A stretch of 7,754 nt of DNA from Burkholderiales bacterium. GTDB taxonomy: Bacteria > Pseudomonadota > Gammaproteobacteria > Burkholderiales > CAIKXV01. Shown piece after piece: positions 1 to 6,529 of the stretch. A model generated the notes under the pieces. That model was given only the letters and a program-made list of their open reading frames with translations, was not told the origin of the DNA and did no database searches. Location of the stretch: positions 1-7,754 of the forward strand of contig JAIENF010000016.1 of NCBI GenBank assembly GCA_019751575.1, read 5' to 3'. Every line of letters begins with the position of its first letter. The stretch's first letter is position 1. Both the position numbers and the translations under genes were made by a program.

Positions 1-3000
1 CGACGCCGGCCACGCACGCGCCACCGATGCCGCCCCCGCTCCCACTGCCCGAAGGGCCGGAAAGCGCCCGCTCCCTGCATGCCTGGGCGACCGCGAGCAG
101 GTGCCCGCAGAGGTTTCCACTGTCCACGGTCGATACGTACATCGGCAGCAGCGGCTCGCACCGCTGCGTGTCGTACCAGTTCATGAAGTGGCCGCGGTGC
201 CGCTGCAGCCCGGCCAGCGTCGCGAGCGTGGCCTCGCAGCGCGACAACAGGTCCTGCGTGCCGATCCAGCCGAACCGGTGCGCGCAGGCCACGCTGAGCA
301 GGTAGAGACCGATGTTCGTGGGCGACGTGCGATGCGCGACCATGTCGTGGGGGAGCACCTGCAGGTTGTCCGGCGGCAGGTGGTTGTCATCCGCGCCGAC
401 GCAGCGCTCGAACAGTCGCCACGTATCCCGGGCAACCCCCTCGAGGTACTCCGTCTCCGCCGGCCCGAGCGTGCGCGCCTGCCCTGACGCGAGGCGCCTG
501 CTCGCCCACCAGGTCCAGGCCGGTGATGCCCCCCAGGCCAGGCATGCCAGCACCGACAGGCCGAGCCACGGCGTGTCCGCGGCAGCCAGCGCAGCAAGCA
601 CGAAGGCGGCCACCACCGGCTCTGCCGCATGCCGGCGCAGGACCGCCCCGAAGCCGACGGCAGCGGCCGCCTTGGCATCGGCCGCGGTCGTCCATTGCAG
701 CAGGTTGCGCCGACTGAACCGCGTGCGATAGATCGCCCGCACGATCGCATCCAGCGACAGCATCGCGTGCTGCAGCAGCTGCGCCATGTGCCAGAGTCCG
801 CCACTGGTTGCACGCCCGAGGTCGACCAGGGCATGCGTGTAGAAGTGGCGAAACGCGATGTCGTCGCGCGACGGCAGGTTCGCCGCCAGCGCGCCCATCA
901 GGGGTCCGGCCGTGAACGCCGCCCACGCCAGCGCGAGCGCGACCCACGGCGATACCGTCGCGTCCATCAGGGCGAGCAGGACCAGCAGCAGCGACATCGG
1001 CGCGACCAGGGACCGGCGCAGGTTGTCGAACATCTTCCATCGTCCGACCGCGCCGACCGGATACCGGCCGGGCCGAAGCAGGATCGGCAGCAGCTGCCAG
1101 TCACCGCGGGTCCATCGGTGCACGCGCGAGGCCGCCACGTCCGGATGGAATGGCGCGTCCTCTATGACGGTGATGTCGGTCACGGCGGCGCAGCGTGCGA
1201 TCGCGCCCTCCAGCAGGTCGTGGCTGAGGATCTGTCCTTCGGGCAGCCGACCGCCGAGCACGGCCGTGACCGCGTGCACGTCCAGCAGGCCCTTGCCGGT
1301 GAAGGTACCCTCGCCGAACAGGTCCTGGTACACCTCGGAGGTCGCGGCGCTGTACGGATCGATCCCGTCCTGGCCCGCGAACAGCCAGTGGTACAGCGTG
1401 GCGTCGCGCGGGGACGAAAGCGGCGTCACCACCCGCGGCTGGAGGATCGCGTGGCCCGCTACCACCCTGCGCCCGTCGGCGGACAGGCGCGGCGTGTTGC
1501 CCGGGTGCGCGGCCACGCCCACGAGCTCGCGCAGCCGCCCCGGCGGAAGGCTCGTATCGCTGTCCAGCGTCAGCACGTAGCGCGTTCCACCCGCGGTCCT
1601 CGACAGCTGCCCGAGGTCGATGAACGGATCCGCGTGGTCCTGCGTCCCGCCTTGCGCCAGCCGGTGCAGCAACTGTTCCAGCTTTCCCCGCTTGCGCTCC
1701 CAGCCGATCCAGCGACGCTCGCCCGGGCTGTAGCGCCGCGTCCGATGCAGCAGCAGGAAGCGCGCACAGCCGTCCTGCGATGGATGCATGCGGTTGAGCT
1801 CGCGCACGGCGGCGACCGCATCGGCGAGCAGCATAGAATCGTCCGGCCGCACCGCGAGGTCCGCATCGGTCCAGTCGGTGAGCAATGCGAACTGCGCGTT
1901 GCACTCCGGGTTGGCCAGGTAGTGGAGCCGCAGCCGGTGCGCCAGTAGCGCGTTCGATGCCGTGTCGGTCAGCATCGCCGGGATCACCACCAGCGTACGC
2001 AGCGTGTCCGGAATGCCGTCGGCCAGCGCCAGCCGAGGCAGCGATACCGGCCTCATCGACTCGCTGATCAGCCGATTGACGACGGCCACCACTGCCTCGG
2101 AAGCGGGGAACAGCATCAGCAGCAGCGCGGCGGTCTGCAGCCAGTGGCCCGCGACGAGCGCCTGCACCAGCCCGCCGCCATCGCGCGCAAGCAGCAACGC
2201 AACGATCGCCAGCGTGCCGGCGCCGATCGTGCCGATGTACATCGGCAGTCGGAGCGCAGCCATCCACGCGGTACGCCGGCGGCCCGCACCCCCGCGGGCG
2301 CCGAGCGCGCGCGAGAGCCCGGCGCGGCCAGGCCCTTCCAGCCAGTATCCGGCCACCGAAGCCGCGGCCCCCGGGTCCGGATCTGCCTGCATGTGCTGCA
2401 GCAGGCAGCGCGCGACGGCGAGTTCGCCCTGCCGGCTGCGGCGGGCGAGGCGCTCGATCGCATGCAGGGTCCGGTCGCGCGTGACTGCATGCTCGGCCTG
2501 GAACACCGGGGATGACAGCATCAGCTGCATCAGCGGGCTGGACCGTGCGACGATGCCCTGCCAGTCGGCATCGCCGATCGCGCGCAGCGAGTTCACCGCA
2601 TTGCTGACGCTGAGGCTGTCCGCGGTCTGGTCGGCGATCTGCTGCGACTGCACGGCGACCGGATCGGGCAGGCGCCCGGCCAGCCAGCCGGCGATCGCGG
2701 CCGGGTGACCGATGCCCACCGAAGCGCGGCGATCCGCCAGGCGCTGCGCGACCTGCGCGAGGAACACCTGGTCGAGGCCGCGCTCGCGCAGCCTCAGCAG
2801 TACCGCATCGAACGCCACCACGTCGGTTTCGCGCAGCCGGTCGCAGCAGACGTTCGCCAGCTCGCGTGCCGCCTTGTGCGCGGCCAGCCGCTCGGCGAGC
2901 CGCCGGAGGTTCTCGATCAGCACCACGCGCAGCGTCGTCGGCAACGCCCACATCTCGCTCAGGTCGAGCGGCCGGGTTTCCTGGTACGCGGCAAGGAAGC

Positions 3001-3484
3001 CGGCCAGCAGGTCAGCGTCGAACGCACCGTCGGTATGCGCGACGTAGGCCCATGCGACGCCATAGACGCGCGGCAGGCCCGCGAGGGGTTCGTCGAGCAG
3101 CACCGGCAGCGCGCGGAAGTAGCGGCGCGGCAACCCGTCGTGGATCGCCTTCAGCTGGGCTTCGATCAGGTGGAAGTTGTCGAGCAGCCATTCCGCGGCC
3201 GGACTCACGTCATACCCGGCATCGGCCTGCTGGCCGATGTACCGGTGCGCCGCACGGAGCGCGCGTATATTGCTGCGCATCCTCGGGAAGAATGCCTTTG
3301 CGCCCATGCTGGCCGGGGCCGCGCGATGCGTCTCGCCCAGGCTCCGGCCGTGCTGCGCGAAGCGCTGCTGCCCGAAGATCTCGGCGCGGATGGGCGGTTG
3401 GAGCGGCTCCTGTCCTGCGTCCAGGATGCCGTGCAGTTCGCCTGCCGCCTCAGGCAGTGGCCATGGCCATCCGGATTCGGACAT
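1..3484 (-). CDS. ndvB: Cyclic beta-1,2-glucan synthase, N-terminal 1161 residues (3' end beyond window)
   Basis: Inner-membrane synthase that polymerises UDP-glucose into beta-1,2-glucan and cyclises it for the periplasm. Visible parts: N-terminal family region with WLLDNFH (99-105); two membrane segments (about 415-433 and 448-469); a GT84-type glycosyltransferase domain with FALLTDW, the DSD metal/nucleotide motif (641-643), GHAILQPRV, SHDLLEG (Asp756) and RVHRW (787-791), matching the D,D,D,Q/RxxRW pattern; four further membrane segments (about 827-868 and 957-992); then the start of the central glycoamylase-like/cyclisation region (GH189-type in recent work) with LPPDNLQ (1036-1042), RTSPTNIG (1052-1059) and DSGNLCGHL (1121-1129). 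The C-terminal GH94 phosphorylase-like domain lies off the left edge; relatives are about 2800 residues. The ATG at 3484 is the first possible start after an in-frame TAG; its ribosome site is weak (TAGTGG), suggesting translation coupled to the small gene ending 3 nt upstream. No frameshift or stop was found. Confidence 0.94.
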   Translation of the reverse strand, partial: MSESGWPWPLPEAAGELHGILDAGQEPLQPPIRAEIFGQQRFAQHGRSLGETHRAAPASMGAKAFFPRMRSNIRALRAAHRYIGQQADAGYDVSPAAEWLLDNFHLIEAQLKAIHDGLPRRYFRALPVLLDEPLAGLPRVYGVAWAYVAHTDGAFDADLLAGFLAAYQETRPLDLSEMWALPTTLRVVLIENLRRLAERLAAHKAARELANVCCDRLRETDVVAFDAVLLRLRERGLDQVFLAQVAQRLADRRASVGIGHPAAIAGWLAGRLPDPVAVQSQQIADQTADSLSVSNAVNSLRAIGDADWQGIVARSSPLMQLMLSSPVFQAEHAVTRDRTLHAIERLARRSRQGELAVARCLLQHMQADPDPGAAASVAGYWLEGPGRAGLSRALGARGGAGRRRTAWMAALRLPMYIGTIGAGTLAIVALLLARDGGGLVQALVAGHWLQTAALLLMLFPASEAVVAVVNRLISESMRPVSLPRLALADGIPDTLRTLVVIPAMLTDTASNALLAHRLRLHYLANPECNAQFALLTDWTDADLAVRPDDSMLLADAVAAVRELNRMHPSQDGCARFLLLHRTRRYSPGERRWIGWERKRGKLEQLLHRLAQGGTQDHADPFIDLGQLSRTAGGTRYVLTLDSDTSLPPGRLRELVGVAAHPGNTPRLSADGRRVVAGHAILQPRVVTPLSSPRDATLYHWLFAGQDGIDPYSAATSEVYQDLFGEGTFTGKGLLDVHAVTAVLGGRLPEGQILSHDLLEGAIARCAAVTDITVIEDAPFHPDVAASRVHRWTRGDWQLLPILLRPGRYPVGAVGRWKMFDNLRRSLVAPMSLLLVLLALMDATVSPWVALALAWAAFTAGPLMGALAANLPSRDDIAFRHFYTHALVDLGRATSGGLWHMAQLLQHAMLSLDAIVRAIYRTRFSRRNLLQWTTAADAKAAAAVGFGAVLRRHAAEPVVAAFVLAALAAADTPWLGLSVLACLAWGASPAWTWWASRRLASGQARTLGPAETEYLEGVARDTWRLFERCVGADDNHLPPDNLQVLPHDMVAHRTSPTNIGLYLLSVACAHRFGWIGTQDLLSRCEATLATLAGLQRHRGHFMNWYDTQRCEPLLPMYVSTVDSGNLCGHLLAVAQACRERALSGPSGSGSGGGIGGACVAGV

Positions 3485-3487
3485 CCA

Positions 3488-3769
3488 CTAGGACACGATG
3501 AACGCGACGGCCGCCGTCAGAAGGACCGCGGCCAGCGTGGTCACGACACGGCCGGACAGGAAGGCATGCGTGGCTTCGACGCGGCACTGCAGGCCGAACA
3601 GGCGTCCGTTGCTGGTCCGGCACAGGCTGAGGTGCTCGCCGAGCGACGCATCGTCGTCCGGGCTGGCGTCCGCTGCCATCCCGAAAGACGCGGTGCTCCA
3701 GCGTGCAGGACCCGGGTGGCCAAGGCCGATCAGGGTTTCGGGGCCGTGTGCGGTTGGATCGACGTTCAT
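3488..3769 (-). CDS. Small protein of unknown function with C-terminal membrane anchor
   Basis: A 93-residue protein I do not recognise. The first 70 or so residues are polar, with an acidic DDD stretch near 38-40 and two cysteines (50 and 62). Residues about 75-92 form one hydrophobic segment ending right at the C-terminus, the layout of a tail-anchored or single-pass membrane protein. No signal peptide is visible. Codons are strongly G/C-ending, like the neighbours, and the ATG follows an excellent GAGGAG ribosome site at 8 nt, so I take it as a real gene. It ends with TAG only 3 nt before the glucan synthase ATG and in the same reading frame, so it is probably the first gene of a two-gene operon. 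A role as accessory membrane partner of the synthase is inferred from position alone. The alternative is a leader ORF whose translation feeds ribosomes to the synthase start. Confidence 0.72.
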   Translation of the reverse strand: MNVDPTAHGPETLIGLGHPGPARWSTASFGMAADASPDDDASLGEHLSLCRTSNGRLFGLQCRVEATHAFLSGRVVTTLAAVLLTAAVAFIVS

Positions 3770-3777
3770 GGCAAGGG

Positions 3778-3783
3778 CTCCTC
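3778..3783 (-). promoter_or_regulatory. Strong Shine-Dalgarno for the 93-residue gene
   Basis: GAGGAG on the minus strand, 8 nt before the ATG at 3769. It fixes the start of the small gene and contrasts with the poor ribosome site of the synthase that follows it. Confidence 0.8.
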
Positions 3784-3825
3784 GGCGGTGGGATTGCTGG
3801 GCGCGCCGGCATCACGCGCCGCAGG

Positions 3826-3854
3826 GAGCCCCCGCGCGCAGGGCGCCGGGGCTC
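3826..3854 (-). repeat. GC-rich inverted repeat in leader of small gene/ndvB
   Basis: The arms GAGCCCC and GGGGCTC are perfect 7-nt complements, with additional GCGC/GCGC pairing possible inside around a CCT loop. The stem lies about 57 nt upstream of the small gene's ATG and about 75 nt past the receptor stop. No T-run follows on either strand, so it is not a textbook intrinsic terminator. It could stop or attenuate transcription, or stabilise the 5' leader of the small gene/ndvB transcript. The pairing is seen directly; the role is inference. Confidence 0.5.
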
Positions 3855-3870
3855 GATACGAACCACGTCT

Positions 3871-3886
3871 CGCACAAGCAGTGCCC
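3871..3886 (-). promoter_or_regulatory. Weak sigma-54-like -24/-12 element upstream of small gene/ndvB
   Basis: The minus strand reads GGGCACTGCTTGTGCG. Against TGGCACG-N4-TTGCW it keeps the GG and GC dinucleotides at the required spacing and matches 8 of 12 conserved positions by my count. A start about 12 nt downstream would place the GC-rich stem at 3826-3854 inside the leader. The same bases form a small inverted repeat (GCAC-TGCTT-GTGC, 3872-3884), which could instead be an operator half. A weak TATCGA-type -10 nearby at about 3852-3857 is also possible. Low confidence. Confidence 0.25.
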
Positions 3887-3892
3887 GCCCTC

Positions 3893-3925
3893 GTCCCGCC
3901 GCCCCCTATGCCGTGGGCGTGGGAC
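3893..3925 (-). terminator. Putative hairpin terminator after the Bug receptor gene
   Basis: It begins 3 nt past the TGA at 3929. The outer arms GTCCC/GGGAC and inner arms CGCCC/GGGCG are separated by a small internal bulge and a 10-nt loop (ACGGCATAGG). Placement right after the stop suits a terminator or a 3'-end protecting stem. There is no T-tract, so intrinsic termination is uncertain. Confidence 0.4.
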
Positions 3926-3928
3926 CGG

Positions 3929-5002
3929 TCACTCGGGCTGGATCCCCGCCGCCTTCACCACCTTCGCGATCCTCGCCACGTCCTCCTTGATCTGCGCGAT
4001 GAAGGCCGACTGGCTTACCGGGAATGCATCGGCCCCCAGCTGGAGCAGGCGTTCGCGCAGGTCGGGCGCATTGAGCGCCTTGTTCAGGGTCTCGCTCAGG
4101 CGCGACACCAGCGCCGGCGGCAGGTTGGCGGGCGCATGCAGCCCGGACCAGAAGTTCAGCGTGGCTTCGGGCACCCCGGCCTCGGCGAAGGTCGGCACCT
4201 CGGGCATCAGCGCGGCGCGCCGTGGCGAAAGGACGGCCAGCGCACGCACCTTGCCGGCCTTGATGTGGTTGATCGCCGCCGGCAGCGTGTCGAACACCAT
4301 CGACACATTGCCGCCGATCACGTCCGGATAGGCGGCGGCCGATGTCTTGTACGGCACGTGCACCATCTCGGACCCGGTGACCGAGCGCAGCAGCTCGCCC
4401 GACAGGTGGCCGATGCTGCCGATGCCTGCCGACCCGTAGCTCAGCTTGCCCGGGTTCGCCTTGGCGAACGCCAGCAGTTCACCCAGCGACTTGAACGGCA
4501 ATCCGCCGTGGATCGCCAGCACGTTCGGCGCATAGGTGACGATGCCGATCGGAGTCAGGCCATTGACCGGGTCGTAGTTCAGCTTCTTCACGAGGAACTG
4601 CCCGATCACGATGGTCGAGATGCTCGACAGCAGCAGCGTGTAGCCATCCGGGTTCGCGTTCGCGACGAACTCGCTGCCGACCGCGCCGCCGGCCCCGGCC
4701 CGGTTCTCGATCACGATCGGCTGCCCGAACAGTTCGCCCATCTTCTGTCCCAGCGCACGCCCGACGATGTCCGACACGCCACCGGCTGCGAACGGGATCA
4801 CCAGGCGGATCGGCTTGACCGGGAACGCGGGCTGGGCCAGCGCAGCGGATGGCGCCAGCGCAGGCAGCAGTCCGCCGCCGGCCGCGCCCAGTCCGGCGAC
4901 CAGCACCCGCCTGCGGCCCGGCTGGCCACCCTTCCCCTGACTGTCTTTCGCATCGGCTGCGACGGGAGATTCGAGGCTTCGGGCGTCTGTAGAACGGGCC
5001 AT
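3929..5002 (-). CDS. Bug/TctC-family periplasmic solute-binding receptor with Tat-like signal
   Basis: A 357-residue extracytoplasmic receptor of the tripartite tricarboxylate transporter class, which captures small carboxylates or related solutes in the periplasm. The start is the ATG at 5002, with AGGA 6 nt upstream; an upstream extension would run into the kinase gene. The N-terminus has a long polar region, then GRRRVLVAG (29-37), a hydrophobic stretch and ALA (54-56) before Gln57, fitting Tat export and signal peptidase I cleavage, although the usual Phe/Lys of the Tat motif is missing. The mature part shows family motifs: PFAAGGVSDIVGR (70-82, normally PxPPGGxxD), IENRAGAGGAVGSE (98-111), NPDGYTLL (117-124), SYGSAGIGS and VPYKT, and the C-terminal lobe. 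The length is typical once the long leader is allowed for. No tctA or tctB gene is in the window; the neighbours are a kinase upstream and envelope genes downstream. The ligand cannot be predicted. Confidence 0.93.
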   Translation of the reverse strand: MARSTDARSLESPVAADAKDSQGKGGQPGRRRVLVAGLGAAGGGLLPALAPSAALAQPAFPVKPIRLVIPFAAGGVSDIVGRALGQKMGELFGQPIVIENRAGAGGAVGSEFVANANPDGYTLLLSSISTIVIGQFLVKKLNYDPVNGLTPIGIVTYAPNVLAIHGGLPFKSLGELLAFAKANPGKLSYGSAGIGSIGHLSGELLRSVTGSEMVHVPYKTSAAAYPDVIGGNVSMVFDTLPAAINHIKAGKVRALAVLSPRRAALMPEVPTFAEAGVPEATLNFWSGLHAPANLPPALVSRLSETLNKALNAPDLRERLLQLGADAFPVSQSAFIAQIKEDVARIAKVVKAAGIQPE

Positions 5003-5008
5003 CGGGGT

Positions 5009-5012
5009 TCCT
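5009..5012 (-). promoter_or_regulatory. Shine-Dalgarno deciding the Bug receptor start
   Basis: AGGA within AAAAGGAA on the minus strand, 6 nt before the ATG at 5002. It supports this start over the longer open frame that continues upstream into the histidine kinase gene. Confidence 0.7.
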
Positions 5013-5045
5013 TTTCGGCAGGGGAGGAAGCAGCGCCTTCCAGCA

Positions 5046-5061
5046 TGCACGAATCCTGCCA
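5046..5061 (-). promoter_or_regulatory. Sigma-54-like -24/-12 promoter for the Bug receptor gene
   Basis: The minus strand reads TGGCAGGATTCGTGCA, preceded by C. Compared with TGGCACG-N4-TTGCW it matches 10 of 12 conserved positions by my count, including GG and GC with exact 10-nt separation. The start of transcription would fall about 33 nt before the receptor ATG, leaving room for the ribosome site. It lies between a post-kinase hairpin and the receptor gene, where a promoter would be expected. No sigma-54 enhancer-binding protein is encoded in the window, and the local regulator is OmpR-type. Confidence 0.45.
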
Positions 5062-5077
5062 GCGGAAACAGCCCCGC

Positions 5078-5098
5078 CCCGCGGAGCCGTGCCGCGGG
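5078..5098 (-). terminator. Putative hairpin terminator after the histidine kinase gene
   Basis: The arms CCCGCGG and CCGCGGG are perfect 7-nt complements around a 7-nt loop (CACGGCT), starting 5 nt after the kinase TGA. Only GTTT follows some 8 nt later, not a T-run, so termination may be partial or Rho-assisted. It would separate the TPR/regulator/kinase transcript from the receptor gene. Confidence 0.4.
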
Positions 5099-5103
5099 CG
5101 GCC

Positions 5104-6519
5104 TCAAGCGAGGGGGAAGCGGACTTCCACCGTCGTGCCAGCCCCCGCCGGCCCCGGGCCGATCGAAATGGCACCGCCGATACGGTCGATGACTTCCCGC
5201 ACGATCGAAAGGCCCAGGCCGCTGCCGGACCCTGCGGCGCCCGGGATCCGGTAGTACGGCTCGAACACGCGCTCGCGCATCGCCTCCGGGATGCCCGGTC
5301 CCCGGTCCGACACGCGCAGGACCGCCTGGTTCTGGCTTCGCTCCAGCGTGATCGCCACCAGACTGCCGGGCGGCGAGTAGCGCAGCGCGTTGTCGATCAG
5401 GTTGCCGGCCATGCTGGACAACGCGGACGCATCGGCCATCATCGCGCAAGGATCCTCGCCGAGCATGGCTTCGAGCCGGTGCTCGGTGGTACCGGCAGCG
5501 ACTTCCCGCTGGCGCGCCGCATCGGCCACCACCTCGCGCAACGACACCCTCGTCGGTTCCCCCGGCGGCCGCCCGGCCCGGCTGAACGCGAGCATCTGCT
5601 CGGTCAGGTGGGCGCTGCGCTCGACGCCTTCGAGCAGGCGCGAAAGGGACGCTGCACGCTCTTCGTCGTCGCGCGCCCGCTGGAGGTTCTGCGCATGCAG
5701 ACGAAGGGCGGCGAGCGGCGTGCGCAGTTCATGGGCGGCCGTATCGACGAAACGTCGCTCGCGGTCGAGCGTCTGCCGCACGCGCTCGAGCAGGCCGTTC
5801 AGCGCGGCCAGCACCGGCGCGACCTCGGCCGGCACGCGTGACAGGGCGATCGGACCGAAAGCCTGCGGGGTACGGGCGCGGATGCGCTGCGCGAGTTCCG
5901 ACAGCGGCGACAGGCCATAGCGGATCAGCACCGCGCTGGCGGCCAGCACCAGCAGCAGCCCGGCGAGCATCGGTGCGGTCACCGCCCAGCCCAGCTCGGC
6001 GGTGAGTTCCGCCCGTGCATCGTCGCGCTCGCCTGCAAGGATCCATACCGCTCCGCTCGACAAGGCGAACACGCGCCACAGCCGGCCGTCGATCACGCGG
6101 CCCGAGAAGCCCGGCTCGAGCGCGGAGATCGGTTCCTGGGGCGCAGAGCTGGACCGTGCGAGCAGCCGGGGCACGCCATCCTCCCCGGCCCGCCAGACCT
6201 GGTAGGCGATATGGGTTTCATAGTAATGGCCAAGCGCCGTCGGGCCGTCCCGGTGCTGGCCATCCTCGGCCAGGGGCGCGGGGAGTGCCATCACCAGTGG
6301 CGACTCGATCGTCGCGGATTCGACGGAGCGTGCGATCAGGCTTTCGATCACCCGTGCAGACGTCGCCAGCCGCGCATCGAACAGTTCCTCGGCCTCCTTC
6401 TGCCCCGCCGCGAACGACAGGAAGGCGCTGATGCCCATCACCGCCAGCATGATCAGCGTGGTGCCGGCCAGCAGCAGCATGCGGATCGAACGGCCGCCCT
6501 CGGCCGGCCCGGTGTTCAC
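5104..6519 (-). CDS. Membrane sensor histidine kinase, QseC/TctE type
   Basis: A 471-residue inner-membrane kinase that should autophosphorylate and pass the phosphate to the regulator encoded just upstream. Domains: membrane segment about 14-38; a periplasmic sensor of about 140 residues (40-177) that I cannot assign to a known fold; second membrane segment about 178-200; a short HAMP-like linker from about 200; dimerisation/phosphoacceptor helix with FVDTAAHELRTPLAALRLHAQ around His263; N box NLIDN (373-377); G1 DRGPGIP (405-411); F box VFEPYYR; G2 GSGLGLSIV (432-440). All catalytic boxes are intact and length is normal for the family. The start is GTG at 6519, 10 nt after the regulator stop, with only a weak ribosome site; Met14, just before the first membrane segment, is a less likely alternative. 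Its signal may be the ligand of the neighbouring Bug receptor (inference). Confidence 0.95.
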   Translation of the reverse strand: MNTGPAEGGRSIRMLLLAGTTLIMLAVMGISAFLSFAAGQKEAEELFDARLATSARVIESLIARSVESATIESPLVMALPAPLAEDGQHRDGPTALGHYYETHIAYQVWRAGEDGVPRLLARSSSAPQEPISALEPGFSGRVIDGRLWRVFALSSGAVWILAGERDDARAELTAELGWAVTAPMLAGLLLVLAASAVLIRYGLSPLSELAQRIRARTPQAFGPIALSRVPAEVAPVLAALNGLLERVRQTLDRERRFVDTAAHELRTPLAALRLHAQNLQRARDDEERAASLSRLLEGVERSAHLTEQMLAFSRAGRPPGEPTRVSLREVVADAARQREVAAGTTEHRLEAMLGEDPCAMMADASALSSMAGNLIDNALRYSPPGSLVAITLERSQNQAVLRVSDRGPGIPEAMRERVFEPYYRIPGAAGSGSGLGLSIVREVIDRIGGAISIGPGPAGAGTTVEVRFPLA

Positions 6520-6529
6520 GACGCAGTGC

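Noticed and set aside
1..60. Gly/Ser-rich end of the visible synthase sequence as a possible frameshift
   Set aside because: The frame stays open and the bases are simply truncated by the window edge; there are too few residues to judge.
629..1948. A 439-codon plus-strand open frame
   Set aside because: It has Arg/Gln-rich shadow composition and lies opposite the catalytic glycosyltransferase domain of the synthase.
1101..2951. A 616-codon minus-strand open frame inside the synthase gene
   Set aside because: It is out of frame with the family motifs, low in complexity (Arg/Ala/Gly) and has no domain. The correct frame, without a stop, carries all glucan synthase motifs.
2705..5254. An 849-codon open frame on the plus strand, opposite ndvB, the small gene and the Bug receptor
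   Set aside because: It is rich in Arg, Gln and His, lacks any recognisable domain, and crosses three well-supported minus-strand genes and their gaps. Such long antisense frames are expected in high-GC DNA.
5003..5449. Extension of the Bug receptor start upstream to 5449
   Set aside because: It would overlap about 345 bases of the kinase gene, adds non-family sequence, and ignores the well-placed ribosome site and signal peptide at 5002.
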